A stretch of DNA of 64,000 nt, from contig NZ_CP136693.1 in the NCBI RefSeq assembly GCF_032922745.1, positions 4,402,001-4,466,000 on the forward strand. The letters run 5' to 3'. Below are positions 58,908 to 64,000 of this stretch, piece by piece. The stretch comes from Marinobacter salarius (GTDB lineage: Bacteria; Pseudomonadota; Gammaproteobacteria; Pseudomonadales; Oleiphilaceae). Under the pieces are notes generated by a model. It was not told the DNA's origin. It saw nothing but the letters and a program-made list of their open reading frames with translations, and ran no database searches. Within the stretch, counting starts at the first letter, position 1; each line of letters opens with the position of its first letter. Both the position numbers and the translations under genes were made by a program.

Positions 58908-59408
58908 TCAATTACATGCCTGCAAGTCCACAGACGCTCGCCCCGCCACCGACACGGATACGACCCGCATACGATTTTCACCGGCGATACACGTGGGAGG
59001 CTCAAGTTCAATTTGCGCGTTTGCTCCCGGCGCAACCTGATACCCTCTCGCATCGAACGTTATACCGGCGACACCAGCCTGGTTCACAGTGACCCCTTCC
59101 AGCGCCGGGAACTCACGTAACATTAGGGAATTATCTCGTGCATTCTGACAACCGCTCAGGTCGCCGGAAATAACACACCAGCCATCAACAAAGCCACCCG
59201 GTTCGTTTTGAACGGACACAGCAATACCGCGCTTTACCGCTTCACTTCGTGCAAAATTAACGGCACCCAACAGCGTATTGGATTGCGTGGTCACACGACT
59301 ATTCTCAATCATGTTCACAAATGAGGGCACTGCAAACGCGAGGATGATCGCGAGAATAGTAATCGTTAATAATAACTCTATAAGAGTAAAACCTTTGGAA
59401 CTCTGCAT
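58908..59408 (-). CDS. fimU: FimU-like minor pilin
   Basis: GspH/FimT-family minor pilin, 166 residues, close to P. aeruginosa FimU. Prepilin site SKG6/FTLIELLLTITILAIILAFA, and the conserved block LLGAVNFARSEAVKRG. It is the first gene of the fimU-to-pilE operon. It is called FimU rather than FimT because it leads the pilVWXY1E series, whereas the other homologue follows pilR. Confidence 0.9.
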   Translation of the reverse strand: MQSSKGFTLIELLLTITILAIILAFAVPSFVNMIENSRVTTQSNTLLGAVNFARSEAVKRGIAVSVQNEPGGFVDGWCVISGDLSGCQNARDNSLMLREFPALEGVTVNQAGVAGITFDARGYQVAPGANAQIELEPPTCIAGENRMRVVSVSVAGRASVDLQACN

Positions 59409-59502
59409 AGCGGGCCTCTACATCAGACAACATCACAATATCGATCACGAGAACGCCACACTACTTCGAAACGACGAGTGGCATAAAATCTGTAGACAAG
59501 TG

Positions 59503-59537
59503 GTTATATTCGGGGCGTGATCGTGACCAAGTTCACA
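59503..59537 (-). promoter_or_regulatory. Candidate fimU operon promoter with a CRP/Vfr-like site
   Basis: Minus strand TGTGA-ACTTGG-TCACG at 59537-59522 matches the CRP/Vfr pattern TGTGA-N6-TCACA with one mismatch. It overlaps a possible promoter TTGGTC (59530-59525), 16-base spacer, TATAAC (59508-59503). Vfr affects pilus genes in Pseudomonas, but binding here is inferred only. Confidence 0.45.
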
Positions 59538-59603
59538 AATCGAAGTCACGGTTCTACTGAGGCAATCTTCCGGTCGGGTAATACATATCCAATTCAAACG
59601 AGC

Positions 59604-60557
<954 letters not shown>

Positions 60558-60616
60558 AGAATTGCCCTGAGATATCAAACAAGTTTGCGGAAGCCTTTGG
60601 GAAGACCGAAATGCGG

Positions 60617-61069
60617 TTAATGGGCCCGGCCAACAGGCTCCACATCAATAACTTCCACTTCGAATGTCAGTGTACGCCCCGCCAGAGGGTGATTAAAGTC
60701 TACCTCAACCTGATCCCCTTCCACACGGCTAATGACGCCCGGCAACTCACTCTGACGCGCATCCGCGAATGAGATCATAACCCCCTTTTCAAGCACCATG
60801 TCCGCGCTGAACTCACTCCGCTTGAACGTTTGCACGTTACTCGGATTATGCTGCCCAAAGGCCTTTTCAGGAGGTACTTCGAAGCTATTGCTGTCGCCCG
60901 CCATCATACCCATCAGGTAGGCCTCAAAATTTTCCGGCAGGTTCTCGTCACCAATTTCCAGCGTTGCCGGCTCTTTCTCGAAAGTGGAATCAATAATCTC
61001 ACCGTCACTGAACTTCAACGCAAAATGAAGCGTAACGCGTGTGCCCTGATCTACGGGAAGTTCTTTCAT
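60617..61069 (-). CDS. fkpB: FKBP-type peptidyl-prolyl isomerase (FkpB/SlpA)
   Basis: Small cytoplasmic prolyl isomerase and chaperone of the SlyD/FkpB group. The 150 residues have the FKBP core VTLHFALKFSDGEIIDSTF at the start, with the insert-in-flap (IF) domain between, including LMGMMAGDSNSFEVPPEKAFGQHNP (in parts). It ends DFNHPLAGRTLTFEVEVIDV. It lacks the metal-binding His-rich tail of SlyD. The location between lspA and ispH is the classical one; start and lspA stop share one base. Confidence 0.95.
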   Translation of the reverse strand: MKELPVDQGTRVTLHFALKFSDGEIIDSTFEKEPATLEIGDENLPENFEAYLMGMMAGDSNSFEVPPEKAFGQHNPSNVQTFKRSEFSADMVLEKGVMISFADARQSELPGVISRVEGDQVEVDFNHPLAGRTLTFEVEVIDVEPVGRAH

Positions 61070-61587
61070 CAGCGATTGTCGCTCCTGTTGTCCGCATCCG
61101 GTTCCCGGGGCTTGCGGAAAATATCCAGAATCATCATGGCAGCACCAATGGTGATGGCCGTATCGGCGATGTTAAAGGCAGGGAAATGGTAGTCGTTCCA
61201 GTAAAAATGCAGGAAGTCGACCACGTAGCCATGAACAACGCGGTCGTAAACGTTACCCAGCGCCCCACCGAGAATTAATACGATGGCAATCGCCGACCAG
61301 GTTTCATGGCGCCGCAGGGATTTCAGCCATACAACCAGTACTACGCTGACCACCAGTGCCAGGGAGACAAAAAACCAGCGTTGCCAACCTGCGGCGCCGG
61401 CCAGAAAGCTAAACGCCGCGCCGGTGTTGTGCAGCAACGTCAGATTGAACAGTGGCATTACCGGTACCGGATTGCCGTACGTCAGCATGGCCGTAGCTAC
61501 GGCCTTGCTGCCAAGGTCCAGCACGATAACGAGCACCGCCAGCCAGAGCCAGCGGAGCTTGGAGCCGGTTTCTTCCGTATTGTTCAT
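61069..61587 (-). CDS. lspA: Lipoprotein signal peptidase
   Basis: Inner-membrane aspartyl protease that cleaves prolipoproteins before the acylated cysteine, so it serves LpoA and BamD seen here. ATG at 61587 (MNNTEETGSKLRW) gives 172 residues with four membrane helices. The catalytic aspartates are in VYDRVVHGYVVDFLHF and FNIADTAITIG. An in-frame ATG at 61620 would overlap ileS and is less likely. Confidence 0.96.
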   Translation of the reverse strand: MNNTEETGSKLRWLWLAVLVIVLDLGSKAVATAMLTYGNPVPVMPLFNLTLLHNTGAAFSFLAGAAGWQRWFFVSLALVVSVVLVVWLKSLRRHETWSAIAIVLILGGALGNVYDRVVHGYVVDFLHFYWNDYHFPAFNIADTAITIGAAMMILDIFRKPREPDADNRSDNR

Positions 61588-61612
61588 TACGCTTTCCACA
61601 AGGCGACTTCCA

Positions 61613-64000
61613 TCAGGCAAACGAGCGGGACTCGCCCTGCCCTTCCACGTTAGTCACACAACGACCACACAGATCGCTGTACTGCTCACTCTGACCGACA
61701 TCGGCTCGATGATGCCAGCAGCGTTCACACTTGGCGTGTCCGGCCGGATTTACTTTCACAAGTAACCCCTCGTAGGATGTCGATTCCGCCCCATCGGCAT
61801 CAGAGACCGGCGCCACCGTAGCTTCCGAGGTAATCAACACGAAGCGCAACTCTTCACCAAGGTACTGCAGATCCTTGGCAAGGTCGCCTTCGCAGTAGAG
61901 CGTCACTTCCGCACTCAGGGAACCTTTTATCTCTCCCCGGCCACGAACCTCTTCCAGGCACTTATTCACCGCTTCTTTAACGCTGTAAATACGGCTCCAG
62001 TAATCACGGCCCAGTTCAGCGTTGTCCGGCAGCGCCGTCAGGCCTTCGTACCAGGTTTCGTAGAACACGGTATCGCCACGCTTACCGGGCAGGTGCTGCC
62101 AGATTTCATCGGCCGTGAAGCTCAGGATCGGCGCAATCCAACGCACCAGCGCTTCCGCCACATGGAACAGGGCCGTCTGGCAAGAGCGGCGCTCGCGGCT
62201 GTCGGCCTGAGTGGTGTATTGCCTATCCTTGATAATATCCAGATAGAACCCGCCCAGGGTGGCCTCGCAGAAGTTGTACACCTTCTGGTAGATGCGCAGG
62301 AACGCGTAATTCTGATAATCCTCATGCAGCTCCGTCTGCAGCTGCAGGGCCTTGTCGACCATCCAGCGGTCCAGCGCGATCATATCCTCTGGCGCAACGG
62401 CATGCTGCTCCGGATCGAAACCGGTGAGGTTGCTGAGCAGGAAGCGGGCGGTATTCCGTATACGACGGTAACCGTCCGCAGTCTGTTTGAGGATGTCCTT
62501 GGAAACCGTCATTTCACCGCTGTAGTCGGTCGCGGACACCCAGAGACGCAGGATATCGGCACCCAGCTCGTTCATCACTTCCTGGGGCGCGATCACGTTG
62601 CCGAGGGACTTGGACATCTTGCGGCCCTTACCATCGACGGTGAAGCCATGGGTCAACACCTGCTTATACGGCGCCACGCCGTTCATCGCAATGGAGGTTT
62701 TCAGGGACGACTGGAACCAGCCACGGTGCTGATCAGAGCCTTCCAGGTACATATCCGCCGGGAACTGACCTAATTCGGTGCGGGGACGCAGCACGGATTC
62801 GTGGGTTACTCCGGAATCAAACCAGACGTCCAGGGTATCCATCACCTTTTCATACTGATCCGCATCACTGCCCAGCAGTTCGGTGGCGTCGATGTCGTAC
62901 CAGGCGTCAATACCGCCCTTTTCGATTTCCTTCGCTGCCGCCTCAATCAGATTCTGGGTATCCGGATGCAGCTCCTGTGTTTCTTTGTGGATAAACAGTG
63001 TGATCGGCACACCCCATGTGCGCTGTCGTGAGATACACCAGTCCGGGGATTGCCTGAACATGGCCTCGATGCGGTTCTGGCCCCAGGCAGGCACCCAGCG
63101 CACGCCCTTGATAGCTTCCAGTGCGTCGTCACGGAGGCTTTCCTTGTCCATGCTGATAAACCACTGAGGAGTGGCGCGGTAGATAAGTGGTGTTTTGGTA
63201 CGCCAGCAGTGGGGGTAGCTATGGCTGAACTTCTCCGCCCGAACCAGCTTGCCCTCGCGCTCCAAAGCGGAACACACGGGGTCGTCCGCCTTGTACACAT
63301 GCACCCCGGCAAACTCACCGGCGGCCTGGGTATAGGTGCCATCGGCCTTGACCAGGCTGATGGTATCAATACCGTAGGCCTTGCCCACTTCAAAGTCTTC
63401 CACGCCGTGATCCGGGGCCGTATGGACGGCGCCGGTACCAGCATCGGTGGACACATGGTCGCCCAGGATCAGCGGCACCTGCTTGTCATACACCGGATGA
63501 TGCAGATTCAGTTTCTCCAGCGTGGCGCCCGGTACAGCCGCCAGTACCTCATAGTTCTCAACACCCCAACGCGACATGATGCCGTCCACCATGTCGGCTG
63601 CGAGGATCATCCGCTCCTGTCCATGTCCGGTATCGGTCTGTACCAGAGCATATTCCAGCTCAGCGTGCAGCGAAACAGCCTGGTTTGCGGGGATGGTCCA
63701 GGGTGTAGTCGTCCAGATAACAACCGACACATCACCCTTGCCCTTGTCGGTACCAAACAGGTCGAACACGCGCGCCTGGTCTACGACCGTGAACCGCACA
63801 TCGATCTGTACTGACGTCTTGTCCTGGTACTCAACTTCGGCTTCCGCCAGTGCAGACTGACCGACCACGCTCCAGTACACCGGCTTGAACCCGCGCACCA
63901 GATGGCCTTTTGCGACTATCTTGCCCAAAGCACGCACAATGCCCGCCTCGACCTTCGGATCCATGGTCAGGTACGGCTTTTCCCATTCACCCATCACCCC
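61613..64000 (-). CDS. ileS: Isoleucyl-tRNA synthetase (5' part missing)
   Basis: Class I aminoacyl-tRNA synthetase charging tRNA-Ile. The frame is open to the window edge, so roughly the first 140 residues, including the HIGH motif, lie outside. Present are the CP1 editing domain (GTGAVHTAPDHGVEDF), the KMSKS loop in KGRKMSKSLGNVIAP, the anticodon-binding helices, and the C-terminal zinc site CERCW...LCGRCV. It is followed by lspA after 25 bases. Confidence 0.97.
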   Translation of the reverse strand, partial: GVMGEWEKPYLTMDPKVEAGIVRALGKIVAKGHLVRGFKPVYWSVVGQSALAEAEVEYQDKTSVQIDVRFTVVDQARVFDLFGTDKGKGDVSVVIWTTTPWTIPANQAVSLHAELEYALVQTDTGHGQERMILAADMVDGIMSRWGVENYEVLAAVPGATLEKLNLHHPVYDKQVPLILGDHVSTDAGTGAVHTAPDHGVEDFEVGKAYGIDTISLVKADGTYTQAAGEFAGVHVYKADDPVCSALEREGKLVRAEKFSHSYPHCWRTKTPLIYRATPQWFISMDKESLRDDALEAIKGVRWVPAWGQNRIEAMFRQSPDWCISRQRTWGVPITLFIHKETQELHPDTQNLIEAAAKEIEKGGIDAWYDIDATELLGSDADQYEKVMDTLDVWFDSGVTHESVLRPRTELGQFPADMYLEGSDQHRGWFQSSLKTSIAMNGVAPYKQVLTHGFTVDGKGRKMSKSLGNVIAPQEVMNELGADILRLWVSATDYSGEMTVSKDILKQTADGYRRIRNTARFLLSNLTGFDPEQHAVAPEDMIALDRWMVDKALQLQTELHEDYQNYAFLRIYQKVYNFCEATLGGFYLDIIKDRQYTTQADSRERRSCQTALFHVAEALVRWIAPILSFTADEIWQHLPGKRGDTVFYETWYEGLTALPDNAELGRDYWSRIYSVKEAVNKCLEEVRGRGEIKGSLSAEVTLYCEGDLAKDLQYLGEELRFVLITSEATVAPVSDADGAESTSYEGLLVKVNPAGHAKCERCWHHRADVGQSEQYSDLCGRCVTNVEGQGESRSFA

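Overview
The window reads as the chromosomal backbone of a gammaproteobacterium, most likely Marinobacter or a close relative. The evidence is protein similarity recalled from memory, the 16S sequence, and two gene blocks whose order matches Pseudomonas aeruginosa: rplM-rpsI-petABC-sspAB-diaA-yraN-lpoA-rsmI-rnpB-mraZ-dcw, and clpB-pgeF-rluD-bamD-pilSR-fimT-minor pilins-ispH-fkpB-lspA-ileS. Nearly all genes lie on the minus strand. No database search was run, so the genus is an inference.

Layout. 1-9830 is the division and cell wall (dcw) cluster, minus strand, read as mraZ-rsmH-ftsL-ftsI-murE-murF-mraY-murD-ftsW, with a strong promoter and four helically phased MraZ operator repeats in front of mraZ. 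10139-10495 is RNase P RNA with its own promoter. rsmI (minus) and lpoA-yraN-diaA (plus) diverge from 11.5 kb. A group II intron of about 1.93 kb (14470-16398) sits between diaA and the sspB terminator. From 16.4 to 30.3 kb, all minus, come sspAB, cytochrome bc1 (petABC), rplM-rpsI, tatD, prfC, rimI with an unknown partner, leuA, and a nitrate transporter coupled to a PP2C-phosphatase/Ser-Thr-kinase fusion. 30.6-36.4 kb is a complete rRNA operon (16S-tRNA-Ile-tRNA-Ala-23S-5S, minus) with tandem promoters, two boxA sites and RNase III stems. 36.4-40.7 kb holds pssA and ilvI-ilvH-ilvC. 41.2 kb has a small secreted DUF4124 protein. 41.7-46.2 kb is clpB (one-base frameshift as presented), pgeF and rluD, followed by bamD (plus) and nadE (minus). 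48.9-59.4 kb is the type IV pilus block: pilS, pilR, fimT (plus), then pilE, pilY1, pilX, pilW, pilV, fimU (minus). 59.6-64 kb is ispH, fkpB, lspA and the 3' part of ileS.

How the genes work together. The dcw genes make lipid II and the septal synthesis machinery, and lpoA supports a penicillin-binding protein. The bc1 complex and the nitrate transporter serve respiration or nitrogen supply. PilS/PilR and the minor pilins with PilY1 build and control type IV pili. The rest is translation (ribosomal proteins, RNAs, release factor 3, ileS, rimI), branched-chain amino acid synthesis and proteostasis.

I found no CRISPR array, prophage, toxin-antitoxin pair or obvious new defence system. The observations most worth a second look are the intron placed exactly at a shared terminator and a stop codon, the clpB frameshift, the kinase/phosphatase partner of the nitrate transporter, the inverted minor-pilin block, and the structured ilvI upstream region.
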